A stretch of 14,377 bases of DNA from Armatimonadota bacterium. GTDB taxonomy: Bacteria; Armatimonadota; Armatimonadia; Armatimonadales; Armatimonadaceae. The notes below the pieces were generated by a model. The model ran no database searches. It saw only the letters and a list, made by a program, of their open reading frames with translations, and was not told where the DNA came from. Each line of letters opens with the position of its first letter. Position 1 is the stretch's first letter. Shown here one piece after another: positions 6,896 to 13,130 of this stretch. Location: assembly GCA_014381035.1 (NCBI GenBank), contig JACMIS010000898.1, positions 1 through 14,377 on the forward strand, given 5' to 3'. The translations under genes were made by a program, and so were the position numbers.

Positions 6896-8386
6896 ATGCC
6901 TTTAACTGCCTGCACATTTGTCCTGTTCGGCGCGACCGGGGACCTGACCCGGCGCAAACTGTTGCCCGCTTTGTTTCGACTGTTCAATGCGAATAGTTTG
7001 CCGGAGCGATTCGCGGTAGTCGGATTTGCTCTGCCGGACAAGAAAACCCCGAATTATCACGAGTTCATTCGCGCCGCACTTCAGGAATTTATCCCCGAAA
7101 ACGAACGCGCCGAGCACCGGATGGAGCAGTTTATCGAACTCACCTCGTTCGTCGCCGCGAACTTCACCGATGCCGAAGGCTACGACCGCCTGAAAGCCGA
7201 ATTGGCGCGGGTGGACGGCGAGCGGGGGACGTTCGGGAACCATCTGTACTATCTCGCGACCCCGCCCGCACTCGTGCCCGATATTCTGCGGCACTTGCAT
7301 CAGGACGGATTGGTGACGCAGGCATCATCGCACGCCCCGTGGACGCGCATCATCGCCGAAAAACCGTTCGGGACGGACCGCGATTCGGCGCGACGGTTGA
7401 CCAATCAGTTCCATGAAGTCGTCAAGGAGGACCAGGTATACCGGATCGACCATTACCTCGGCAAGGATGCCGTGCAGGATGTGTCGGTGTTGCGCTTTGC
7501 CAACTCAATGTTCGAACCGCTCTGGAATCGCAACCACATCGATCAGGTACAGGTCACGGTGGCGGAGACACTCGGCGTCGGCAATCGGGGCGGGTACTTC
7601 GATGCGATGGGGCAGACCCGCGACATGGTGCAATCGCACGCGCTTCAGGTGATTTCGCTACTTGCGATGGAACCGCCCAACTCGTTCGCCGCGAACGCCG
7701 TCCGGCAGGAGAAAGCGAAAGTCCTGGACGCAATGCGCCCCTTGAATAACTACCACGCGGTGCGCGGGCAGTACGGCGCGGGGCACGGTCCCAACGGCGA
7801 ATCGGTCCCCGGCTATGCGCAGGAACCGAGCGTCCCTGCCGGGTCGTGTACGGAAACGTTCATGGCGGCGAAACTCAGTATCGAGTCGTGGCGGTGGTCG
7901 GGGGTGCCGTTCTATATCCGCGCCGGGAAGCGGCTTCCCAAGCAGCTGACCGAAGTGCTGATCCAGTTCAAAGGGGCACCATTGCCGCTGTTTCGCGGGT
8001 CGACGCGCCGCCCGGAGCCGAACATCCTGCGCCTGCGCATCCAGCCGGACGCCGAGATCTCGCTGATTGTGGAATTGAAAAAGCCTGGTACGCTGAACGA
8101 TCTGATCCCGGTCGAACTTGACATGCTTTATGGGGAGGCGTTCAAAGTCCCGCTCAAAGACGCCTATGAACGCCTGCTACTCGACGCGCTGAACGGCGAC
8201 GCGGTGCTGTTCATGCGTGAGGACGAGATCGACGCCGCGTGGCGCGTGGTGGACCCGCTACTCGCCTACTGGAATCAGGACCCGGTGGACTTCCCGAATT
8301 ACGCCGCCGGGACGTGGGGACCGGAAGCCGCCGACGAACTGCTCGCCCGCGACAACCGCAAGTGGCTGTCGCTCGACGGGTTCTGA
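6896..8386 (+). CDS. zwf: Glucose-6-phosphate 1-dehydrogenase
   Basis: Oxidises glucose 6-phosphate to 6-phosphogluconolactone and reduces NADP, the first step of the oxidative pentose phosphate pathway; cytoplasmic. The 496-aa length matches the family. Visible motifs are the nucleotide-binding FGATGDLTRRKLLPALF (about residues 11-27), RIIAEKPFGTD, the active-site signature DHYLGKD (Asp185 to Asp191), and the C-terminal FYIRAGKRLPK and ILRLRIQPDAEISL segments. The last signature residue is Asp, where most members have Glu. Start: ATG at 6896, a usual distance before the Rossmann motif, with GGAAG 9 nt upstream; a GTG at 6866 in the same frame is the alternative and would add ten residues. 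Gnd lies upstream but separated by two unrelated genes; no lactonase is seen. The next gene begins 30 bp downstream with its own good ribosome site, so cotranscription is possible. Confidence 0.97.
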   Translation: MPLTACTFVLFGATGDLTRRKLLPALFRLFNANSLPERFAVVGFALPDKKTPNYHEFIRAALQEFIPENERAEHRMEQFIELTSFVAANFTDAEGYDRLKAELARVDGERGTFGNHLYYLATPPALVPDILRHLHQDGLVTQASSHAPWTRIIAEKPFGTDRDSARRLTNQFHEVVKEDQVYRIDHYLGKDAVQDVSVLRFANSMFEPLWNRNHIDQVQVTVAETLGVGNRGGYFDAMGQTRDMVQSHALQVISLLAMEPPNSFAANAVRQEKAKVLDAMRPLNNYHAVRGQYGAGHGPNGESVPGYAQEPSVPAGSCTETFMAAKLSIESWRWSGVPFYIRAGKRLPKQLTEVLIQFKGAPLPLFRGSTRRPEPNILRLRIQPDAEISLIVELKKPGTLNDLIPVELDMLYGEAFKVPLKDAYERLLLDALNGDAVLFMREDEIDAAWRVVDPLLAYWNQDPVDFPNYAAGTWGPEAADELLARDNRKWLSLDGF

Positions 8387-8416
8387 TAGGCGGTAAAATG
8401 AAGCGGAGGAAACCGA

Positions 8417-8578
8417 ATGCCCGTACAGACTTTTGAGGCGGTAATCGACGAGAACGGCAACATTCGGTTCGTTGACGACGTGCAAGTCCGCCCCCGCGCC
8501 AAAGTGTATGTTGTTATTCCCGAAGAATTAGTGGAAGCCGAGAATACCGTACAGGGATGCCGCAAATTTTCGCGGTAA
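8417..8578 (+). CDS. Small antitoxin-like protein, 53 aa
   Basis: ATG at 8417 is preceded by a strong ribosome site, GGAGGA (8405-8410), 6 nt away, which is the best evidence that it is translated. The product starts MPVQTFEAVIDENGNIRF and continues with VRPRAKVYVVIPEE. This short beta-hairpin pattern (x-x-F-x-A-V-I-D-E-N-G-x-I, then a 'P-x-x-x-K-V-x-V' strand) is reminiscent of small DUF104/AbrB-like antitoxin or adaptor proteins. The resemblance is to the fold pattern only, and no family can be named with confidence. The C-terminal stretch after Glu37 looks unlike the rest, and a related-looking segment continues in another frame at 8581, so the gene may be frameshifted. It is the first member of the run of small genes that ends with the DUF4240 gene. 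Confidence 0.6.
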   Translation: MPVQTFEAVIDENGNIRFVDDVQVRPRAKVYVVIPEELVEAENTVQGCRKFSR

Positions 8579-8580
8579 CA

Positions 8581-8688
8581 ATGCCCCACCGGGGAGGTGC
8601 GATCCATATTCGTAGCCCCCGCCTCGCCGATCCCTCCAAGGCTTACTTGTTCGTTAAGGAGATGGGGGAAGGCGATGCCCGCATATGA
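8581..8688 (+). CDS. Very small ORF (35 aa) with SPRLADPS motif, or displaced C-terminus of the preceding gene
   Basis: From ATG 8581 the frame reads a 35-residue peptide containing IHIRSPRLADPSKAYLFVKE, and stops 14 bases inside the next gene. The same frame is open further back (another ATG at 8557). The 'SPRLxxPxxAxxFxxE' pattern is one I associate, from memory only, with short proteins encoded directly upstream of retropepsin-like genes in cyanobacteria and similar lineages, which is why I list it. No convincing ribosome site precedes 8581 or 8557. It may be translated by coupling, or it may be the true C-terminus of the 8417 gene displaced by a +1/-1 shift. Treat as tentative. Confidence 0.4.
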   Translation: MPHRGGAIHIRSPRLADPSKAYLFVKEMGEGDARI

Positions 8689-9064
8689 CAGCGAACTCTC
8701 TGACCCCCCGATCCCGGTTGCCATCGTTGAACTGACCCACTTAGCGAACATGAAAAAAGTAGGTGGCATCCGCATGATGATAGACACCGGTGCCGACATT
8801 ACAATTGTCCCGCACGCGGCACTATCCGAATTGGGCGTCGAGGAGTCGGACGTTGCTTCGGCGGGTTTTGGTCTGAGCGGCTTCGGTGGCGGCGGGGAGG
8901 ACGCGAAACTAGTTCTATTGAAACTTCATCTCATCGGCAAAACCTTTACAGGCAACTACGCCGTTGCTGATTTGCCATACGGCATTGTCGGCAGGGACGT
9001 ATTGAACCTCCCACGTATCGTTTTCGATGGTCCACGCCAGATATGGGAGGAAGTAAAGCGGTGA
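8675..9064 (+). CDS. Retropepsin-like (clan AA) aspartic protease domain protein
   Basis: The 129-aa protein is a single retropepsin-like domain. YDSELSDPPIPVAIVEL leads to the catalytic motif MMIDTGADITIVP (Asp37-Thr38-Gly39), followed by a Gly-rich flap-like stretch (GLSGFGGGGED, about 68-78) and the late IVGRDVLN motif (about 104-111). One D-T-G per chain implies a homodimer, as in retroviral proteases. Bacterial members are small, mostly uncharacterised and cytoplasmic; no signal peptide is seen. The ATG at 8675 is chosen because the domain starts just after it and it overlaps the preceding small frame by 14 bases; upstream in-frame sequence (from GTG 8597) lacks family likeness. GGGGGAAGG (8664-8672) is close upstream. 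Its TGA overlaps the GTG of the next gene. Substrate unknown. Confidence 0.8.
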   Translation: MPAYDSELSDPPIPVAIVELTHLANMKKVGGIRMMIDTGADITIVPHAALSELGVEESDVASAGFGLSGFGGGGEDAKLVLLKLHLIGKTFTGNYAVADLPYGIVGRDVLNLPRIVFDGPRQIWEEVKR

Positions 9065-9621
9065 CCCAAGACGTGTTTTGGGACATCGTCGAGCAGTCTA
9101 GTGACGGGTCACCACCAGGCATCGTGGACGAGGACGTGAACGACCGACAATCGGCAAAACTGACGACGCTGTTGGAAACATTGTCCTCCGAGGAGATCGT
9201 CGCGTTTGACACCGTCATGCACACGGTTCACCGGCAATCGAATCATTGGGACCTGTGGGGCGTCGCGTACATCATCAGTGGCGGCTGTTCCGACGACGCG
9301 TTCGAGTATTTCCGCCGCTGGCTTCTCGCACAAGGGCGCGAAACGTTCGAGCAATCTGTGTGCGACCCGGATAGCCTGGCGGAAATTATCGAGACTGCTA
9401 ATGATACCGAGCCGGATTTCGAGGGATTTTTCTACGTTGCAGCGGAGGTATACGAAGCGAAGACGGGGGCAGATCTGTACGATATTCCTCCGAAGTCGGG
9501 AGAGGAACCCGAAGCGGAGGAGACCGAACCGCGCGGCGACCGTTGGACCGAAGAGGACTTGCCACAACGCTTCCCAAAAACGTGGGCGAAATTTGGATGG
9601 GAAGAAGAGGAAGCTGGGTAG
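9061..9621 (+). CDS. DUF4240 domain protein
   Basis: The 186-aa protein matches the DUF4240 pattern along its first two thirds: QDVFWDIVEQ at the start, then LLETLSSEEIVAFD, HWDLWGVAYIISGGCSDDAFEYFRRWLLAQGRE, and DPDSLAEI. The C-terminus is acidic (EEPEAEETEP, EEEEAG). DUF4240 has no established function; related bacterial proteins are often found in strain-variable gene sets, which is not proof of a role. Start: GTG at 9061, overlapping the TGA of the protease gene by four bases (GTGA), with GGAGG (9046-9050) 10 nt upstream; an in-frame ATG at 9043 would sit before that site and overlap the protease more. The overlap indicates translational coupling to the protease, the strongest sign that the two act together or at least in fixed ratio. 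Confidence 0.85.
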   Translation: MTQDVFWDIVEQSSDGSPPGIVDEDVNDRQSAKLTTLLETLSSEEIVAFDTVMHTVHRQSNHWDLWGVAYIISGGCSDDAFEYFRRWLLAQGRETFEQSVCDPDSLAEIIETANDTEPDFEGFFYVAAEVYEAKTGADLYDIPPKSGEEPEAEETEPRGDRWTEEDLPQRFPKTWAKFGWEEEEAG

Positions 9622-9644
9622 CCGTAAATGGTTTGTGTGTGCGA

Positions 9645-9650
9645 TACAAT
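9645..9650 (+). promoter_or_regulatory. Possible -10 element upstream of trpB
   Basis: TACAAT lies 55 bases before the trpB ATG and is a good -10 match, but there is no convincing -35 hexamer 16-18 nt upstream. A separate promoter for trpB is plausible because the upstream gene is unrelated. Weak call. Confidence 0.3.
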
Positions 9651-9683
9651 GCTCAGACGCGATTTGCCCGCGACTGTCTTTAG

Positions 9684-9703
9684 AAACGGACACCGTTTAA
9701 TTT
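9684..9703 (+). promoter_or_regulatory. Mini-hairpin with T-rich tail immediately before trpB
   Basis: AAACGG (9684-9689) and CCGTTT (9693-9698) form a 6-bp stem with loop ACA, followed by AATTTT and, one base later, the trpB ATG. It occupies the place where a Shine-Dalgarno sequence would be, and no purine-rich ribosome site is seen otherwise. It could be a weak attenuator-like or translation-control hairpin, or chance. Confidence 0.35.
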
Positions 9704-9704
9704 T

Positions 9705-10928
9705 ATGTCTACCGCTACGATTCCCGCACCGTTTACCTCCGAACCCGACGCCCTCGGAAACTTCGGGCGGTTCGGCGGACGCTATGTTCCCGAAACGTTG
9801 ATCCCTGCCCTCGACGAACTCGCCGAGCAGTATGAACGCGCCAAAGCCGACCCTGAGTTTCGTGCTGAACTTGCTTCGCTTCTCAAGGAGTACGTTGGGC
9901 GCGAAACCCCGCTGACGTTCGCGGCGAATATAACGCGCGAACTGGGCGGTCCGAAGATCTATATGAAGCGCGAGGATCTGTGCCATACCGGGGCGCACAA
10001 GATCAACAACACCATCGGTCAGATCCTCTTAGCGCGGCGCATGGGCAAACCGCGCATCATCGCCGAAACGGGAGCCGGGCAACACGGCGTGGCTACGGCG
10101 ACGGTCTGCGCGAAGTTCGGCTTCCCCTGTACGGTCTACATGGGCGCGGAAGATGTGAAGCGGCAGGCACTGAACGTTTTCCGGATGCGAATTATGGGCG
10201 CGGAAGTTCGTCCGGTGATCTCCGGCACGCAAACCCTGAAGGACGCCATGAACGACGCCATGCGTGACTGGATGGCGAACGTCCGCGATACGCACTATAT
10301 CATCGGCTCGGTCGCGGGTCCGCATCCGTTCCCGATGATGGTGCGCGATTTCCAGGCGGTGATCGGCGAGGAAGCACGGCGGCAGACCATCGAGCGCGAA
10401 GGGCGGCTCCCCGACGCCGTCGTGGCGTGCGTCGGCGGCGGTTCCAACGCGATGGGCATCTTCTATCCTTTCATCGGCGACGAATCGGTGCGACTGATCG
10501 GTGTCGAGGCGGCGGGCGAGGGCGTGGACACCGAGCGGCACGCGGCGACCCTGACCAAAGGGCGTCCCGGCGTTCTTCACGGCTCGCAAACCTATCTACT
10601 GCAGGACGCACACGGTCAGATTCAGGAAGCGCACAGCATTTCCGCAGGTCTGGACTATCCCGGCGTCGGTCCCGAGCATTCGTCGTTCAAGGACCGCGGA
10701 CGCGCCGAGTATGTTTCCGTGACCGACGCCGAAGCGTTAGATGCGTTCGGCTGGGTATCGCGGTGTGAGGGGATCATTCCGGCACTCGAAACCTCGCACG
10801 CGTTCGCGTATCTGAAAACACTGGCAAAAACCATGACGCCCGACCAGATCGTGGTCGTGAACCTGTCCGGGCGCGGCGACAAGGACGTAAACACCGTCGC
10901 CAGCCGTCTGGCTATGCTGGGTGATTAG
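9705..10928 (+). CDS. trpB: Tryptophan synthase beta chain
   Basis: Condenses indole with L-serine to make L-tryptophan using pyridoxal phosphate; normally works with TrpA in an alpha2-beta2 complex in the cytoplasm. The 407-aa product is full-length and of the TrpB1 type. It shows [13 protein letters not shown] near the N-terminus, the PLP lysine in [13 protein letters not shown] (Lys99), catalytic Glu121 in AETGAGQHG, the phosphate-binding VGGGSNAMG (Gly244-Asn248), the [17 protein letters not shown] loop and the C-terminal LSGRGDKD motif. No trpA, trpF or other trp gene is in the window, so TrpA must be encoded elsewhere. The ATG at 9705 gives the usual N-terminus, and there is no other plausible start, but no Shine-Dalgarno is visible. 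The last codons run into a GGGTGATT repeat that continues downstream. Confidence 0.97.
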   Translation: MSTATIPAPFTSEPDALGNFGRFGGRYVPETLIPALDELAEQYERAKADPEFRAELASLLKEYVGRETPLTFAANITRELGGPKIYMKREDLCHTGAHKINNTIGQILLARRMGKPRIIAETGAGQHGVATATVCAKFGFPCTVYMGAEDVKRQALNVFRMRIMGAEVRPVISGTQTLKDAMNDAMRDWMANVRDTHYIIGSVAGPHPFPMMVRDFQAVIGEEARRQTIEREGRLPDAVVACVGGGSNAMGIFYPFIGDESVRLIGVEAAGEGVDTERHAATLTKGRPGVLHGSQTYLLQDAHGQIQEAHSISAGLDYPGVGPEHSSFKDRGRAEYVSVTDAEALDAFGWVSRCEGIIPALETSHAFAYLKTLAKTMTPDQIVVVNLSGRGDKDVNTVASRLAMLGD

Positions 10929-10962
10929 GCTGTTAAGTTGTTGGGTGATTGGGTGATTAGGG
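10919..10962 (+). repeat. GGGTGATT octamer repeat overlapping the trpB stop
   Basis: GGGTGATT occurs three times: 10919-10926 (covering the last trpB codons and the first base of the stop), and in tandem at 10943-10950 and 10951-10958. The first and last copies continue identically as GGGTGATTAGG. It looks like a short tandem or dispersed repeat rather than a coding or terminator signal. Confidence 0.7.
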
Positions 10963-11002
10963 AATAGGTCGATATGCTTCCCAACCCCTAACTACCCAAC
11001 AA
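10938..11002. repeat. Imperfect inverted repeat upstream of the Y1 transposase gene
   Basis: TTGTTGGGT (10938-10946) is matched exactly by its complement ACCCAACAA (10994-11002). Inside these, the left-hand G-rich run and the right-hand CCCAACCCCTAACT run continue to pair imperfectly, so the whole can fold into a long bulged hairpin. It ends 20 bases before the transposase ATG. Hairpins next to such genes can be the DNA sites that Y1 enzymes recognise, but no matching structure was found on the right side of the gene. Confidence 0.55.
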
Positions 11003-11022
11003 TCTGCCCCCTGGAGAAACTC

Positions 11023-11505
11023 ATGCCTGTCCGTCGTAATCCCGGAGTCGAGATTTTGCTGCACTTCCGCTGGAGTATAGCGGTGGGGCAACTGACGCCT
11101 GCGGCGATAGCGAAGTTAGGTCCGTATATCACGCGCTATGCGGAAACGTTGAATATACGGGTACATGGGGTCGGCGGAGTCGCCGATCATCTGCACCTGC
11201 TGGCAGATATTCCGCCTGACATGCCTGCCGACCGGTTTTCGCGAGAGCTACACGCCCCGACAGCGCGCTATCTTCGCGATGTGCATTCGGTACGCGACTT
11301 CGGGTGGAACAGCGATTCGGTATCTGTCATATCCATTTCGCCAAACGAACGAGAGACCGTTGTCGCTTACGTTTCCGAACAAGAGGCACATCACGCGAAC
11401 GGTGACCTGAACCTCCTTCTTGAGGAGAACGACCAACCGCCCCGCCCCAGCGCGGCGACTACCGACGACGAACTACCCGACTGGCTGACAAGCGCACTAC
11501 ACTAA
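11023..11505 (+). CDS. IS200-type / RAYT-like Y1 transposase (HUH endonuclease)
   Basis: The 160-aa protein follows the Y1_Tnp (PF01797) plan: VEILLHFRWS at the N-terminus, then VHGVGGVADHLHLLADIPP with the metal-binding His56-x-His58, RELHAPTARYLRD, and VVAYVSEQEAHHANGD with the catalytic tyrosine Tyr116 and Gln120. Such enzymes nick and join single-stranded DNA at small hairpins. All catalytic residues appear present, so the gene is not an obvious relic. There is no tnpB partner and no clear right-hand element end, so it may be a single-copy, REP-associated (RAYT-like) gene rather than an active insertion sequence; the two cannot be told apart here. The ATG at 11023 has GGAG (11013-11016) 6 nt upstream. 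It lies between trpB and an unrelated STAS gene, after GGGTGATT repeats and an imperfect inverted repeat. The last 25 residues form a Pro/Ser/acidic tail. Confidence 0.85.
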   Translation: MPVRRNPGVEILLHFRWSIAVGQLTPAAIAKLGPYITRYAETLNIRVHGVGGVADHLHLLADIPPDMPADRFSRELHAPTARYLRDVHSVRDFGWNSDSVSVISISPNERETVVAYVSEQEAHHANGDLNLLLEENDQPPRPSAATTDDELPDWLTSALH

Positions 11506-11581
11506 ACTCGCTGGCACGAATCTTGTTGATATACCGTTCACAACACTGTAGTGGATCGACTTTGGAAGCGTATTGTGACTT

Positions 11582-12028
11582 ATGACGGAATTGATACAAG
11601 AATTTTTGGAAACGTTTATGTCGCGTTCCGGCGCGGACGCGGCGGGGCAGGAATCGGACACGGAGTCGGAGTTCAGTCTGTCCGTTCGTGCTCAAGGATC
11701 TGTCGTTTATATTTTATTGCGGGGCGAGTTGGAGTTTCACCATATTGAAAGCTTCAACAGTGCGGTCGATCCGGTACTCGCGGAACCCACGTCCAAGCAT
11801 GTAGTCGTCCACATGGGTGAGGTTTCCTTCGTTGATTCTACCGGTCTTGCCTGCCTCGTCACCGCGTCGCAAATCGTAAAAGAGCGCGCGGGCAATGTGC
11901 ATCTTGTCGCGTGCAAACCCTTTATCATGAAAACTCTGGAAATCACCCGACTGAGACGTGTCTTTCTGCTGCACGATACATTTCTTGACGCTTACACCGC
12001 CGCGAACGAAACCACCGACGCGGCGTAG
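11582..12028 (+). CDS. STAS-domain protein, anti-sigma factor antagonist-like
   Basis: The 148-aa protein has an N-terminal extension of about 40 residues followed by one STAS domain: FSLSVRAQGSVVYILLRGEL, then HVVVHMGEVSFVDSTGLACLVTAS, where Ser86 in D-S-T-G-L matches the serine phosphorylated in SpoIIAA/RsbV proteins. In that family, the unphosphorylated form binds an anti-sigma kinase and frees a sigma factor. No partner kinase, phosphatase or sigma factor gene is adjacent, so the partner-switching role is inferred from the domain alone. Start: ATG 11582, with only a weak GGAAG about 14 nt upstream; ATG 11618 is a possible internal start that keeps the STAS domain intact. It converges on the epimerase gene with 7 bp between the stops and no visible terminator in that gap. 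Confidence 0.85.
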   Translation: MTELIQEFLETFMSRSGADAAGQESDTESEFSLSVRAQGSVVYILLRGELEFHHIESFNSAVDPVLAEPTSKHVVVHMGEVSFVDSTGLACLVTASQIVKERAGNVHLVACKPFIMKTLEITRLRRVFLLHDTFLDAYTAANETTDAA

Positions 12029-12035
12029 TCACACA

Positions 12036-13049
12036 TCACTTCTGTATCTCCTTGGCGAAGGCAGTGCGGATGAAAGGAATTGTGTCGCGGGCGGTCTCTT
12101 CGAACGGGCGAAAGGAAACGCCGAGTTGTCGCTTCGCTTTCTCCGAGGAGACGGGCACACCCCGGTGCAATGTCAACACGCCGATGCGTGGGATGGGGTT
12201 CGGCTTTTTCTGCCATCGCGATATCGGCTCTAACAGAGCACTGAGAAAAAGGGCGGCTCCGATGGGCACTTCCTGGACCTTGCCATTCCCGGCTTCGCGG
12301 GCGACAATCTTCATGGTTTCGATCGCGGTCAAGGGATTGCCCGCGACATTGAAAATCTCGAAGCCATCCACGGTTTCCATCGCGGAAACGATTCCGTTTG
12401 CCACATCACGGGCGTCTGCCGTGTGCGTCGGGGTACCACCAGTGAGTTGCAACGAACCGTCGCGGAGCAGGTTGATGACCAACTGCCCCGCCGCAGTCGG
12501 CGCGTGGTCGTTGGGACCGAACATCCAGCCGGGACGAATCAGGATCAGTGTATTGTTGAGTTGTGGGGCGATCTGTTTCAAAGCCTCCTCCATCCGCACT
12601 TTGCTTTCGAAGTAGGCGTTCTCCGGCACATTGTTTCGCGGTGTGTCGGTCTCGTCGCTCGGGGAACCGTCCGCTCGCGGGTAAACCACCCCGCTACTGG
12701 AAATGAGGATCGTTTTTCGAAGCCCGTATTCCGACGCCGCTTTCGCCAGCCGTACGGGAAGTTTGACATTCAACGCCTCCAACTTCGCCGCGTGATCACC
12801 GACCCCGAAAGCCTCCCTGAAATAGGCAGCGGCGTGTATTAGCGCGTCCGTCCCTTCCAATCGGGAAATCCAGCCGTCCGCGTTTTCCATATCCCCCTCG
12901 ATAAGCGAGATACGCTCCGTTGTCGGCAACACCCGTCGTGCCTTTTGCACGTCCCGGACCACCGCAACGACATCGTGCCCGCGTTTCAGCAGTTCGTTCA
13001 CCGTGTTGATGCCCAACAACCCCGTGCCACCCGTAAGAAAAACGTTCAT
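12036..13049 (-). CDS. NAD-dependent epimerase/dehydratase family protein (extended SDR)
   Basis: The 337-aa protein has the extended-SDR layout: FLTGGTGLLG (Gly7, Gly10, Gly13) for NAD(P) binding, DALIHAAA after the fourth strand, ISSSG around residues 116-120 and the catalytic YxxxK, Tyr146-Lys150. The C-terminal half is a substrate-binding domain (IRPGWMFGPND, HTADARDVANG, FNVAGNPLT). These proteins act on nucleotide sugars or reduce small aldehydes and ketones; the substrate cannot be told from sequence. Start: ATG 13049, because AGGAGG (minus strand of 13055-13060) is 5 nt away and the Rossmann motif follows at once; the longer frame (to 13097) would cover the operator region. Its divergent neighbour is a MarR regulator and a palindrome lies between them, so it is probably the regulated target, perhaps in detoxification of a reactive compound (inference). 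Confidence 0.9.
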   Translation of the reverse strand: MNVFLTGGTGLLGINTVNELLKRGHDVVAVVRDVQKARRVLPTTERISLIEGDMENADGWISRLEGTDALIHAAAYFREAFGVGDHAAKLEALNVKLPVRLAKAASEYGLRKTILISSSGVVYPRADGSPSDETDTPRNNVPENAYFESKVRMEEALKQIAPQLNNTLILIRPGWMFGPNDHAPTAAGQLVINLLRDGSLQLTGGTPTHTADARDVANGIVSAMETVDGFEIFNVAGNPLTAIETMKIVAREAGNGKVQEVPIGAALFLSALLEPISRWQKKPNPIPRIGVLTLHRGVPVSSEKAKRQLGVSFRPFEETARDTIPFIRTAFAKEIQK

Positions 13050-13086
13050 TTTCGCCTCCTGATATAACAAAGATGTATCGGGTGGA

Positions 13087-13109
13087 AATAGTTCCAAAAA
13101 GAAACTATT
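13087..13109. promoter_or_regulatory. Palindromic MarR operator candidate
   Basis: AATAGTTCC (13087-13095) and GAAACTATT (13101-13109) form an inverted repeat with 8 of 9 positions matching around a 5-nt AAAAA centre. It sits in the 81-bp gap between the divergent epimerase (start 13049) and MarR (start 13131) genes. MarR dimers bind palindromes of this size, so autoregulation plus control of the epimerase is the simple reading. Promoter hexamers on either side are not clear to me. Confidence 0.6.
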
Positions 13110-13130
13110 CTATTTAGGAAGTAATTGATT

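Noticed and set aside
6814..6996. 60-codon frame starting after the GGGAGGAG run and overlapping zwf
   Set aside because: The ribosome-like run is 16 nt from its ATG, the product has no recognisable pattern, and it overlaps the zwf start in another frame.
8398..8436. 12-codon frame just before the 53-aa small gene
   Set aside because: No ribosome site of its own; the GGAGGA that would serve the 8417 gene lies inside it. Probably chance.
13050..13097. Longer start for the epimerase at 13097
   Set aside because: The extension covers the operator region, lacks a ribosome site, and precedes the natural Rossmann start at 13049, which has AGGAGG 5 nt away.
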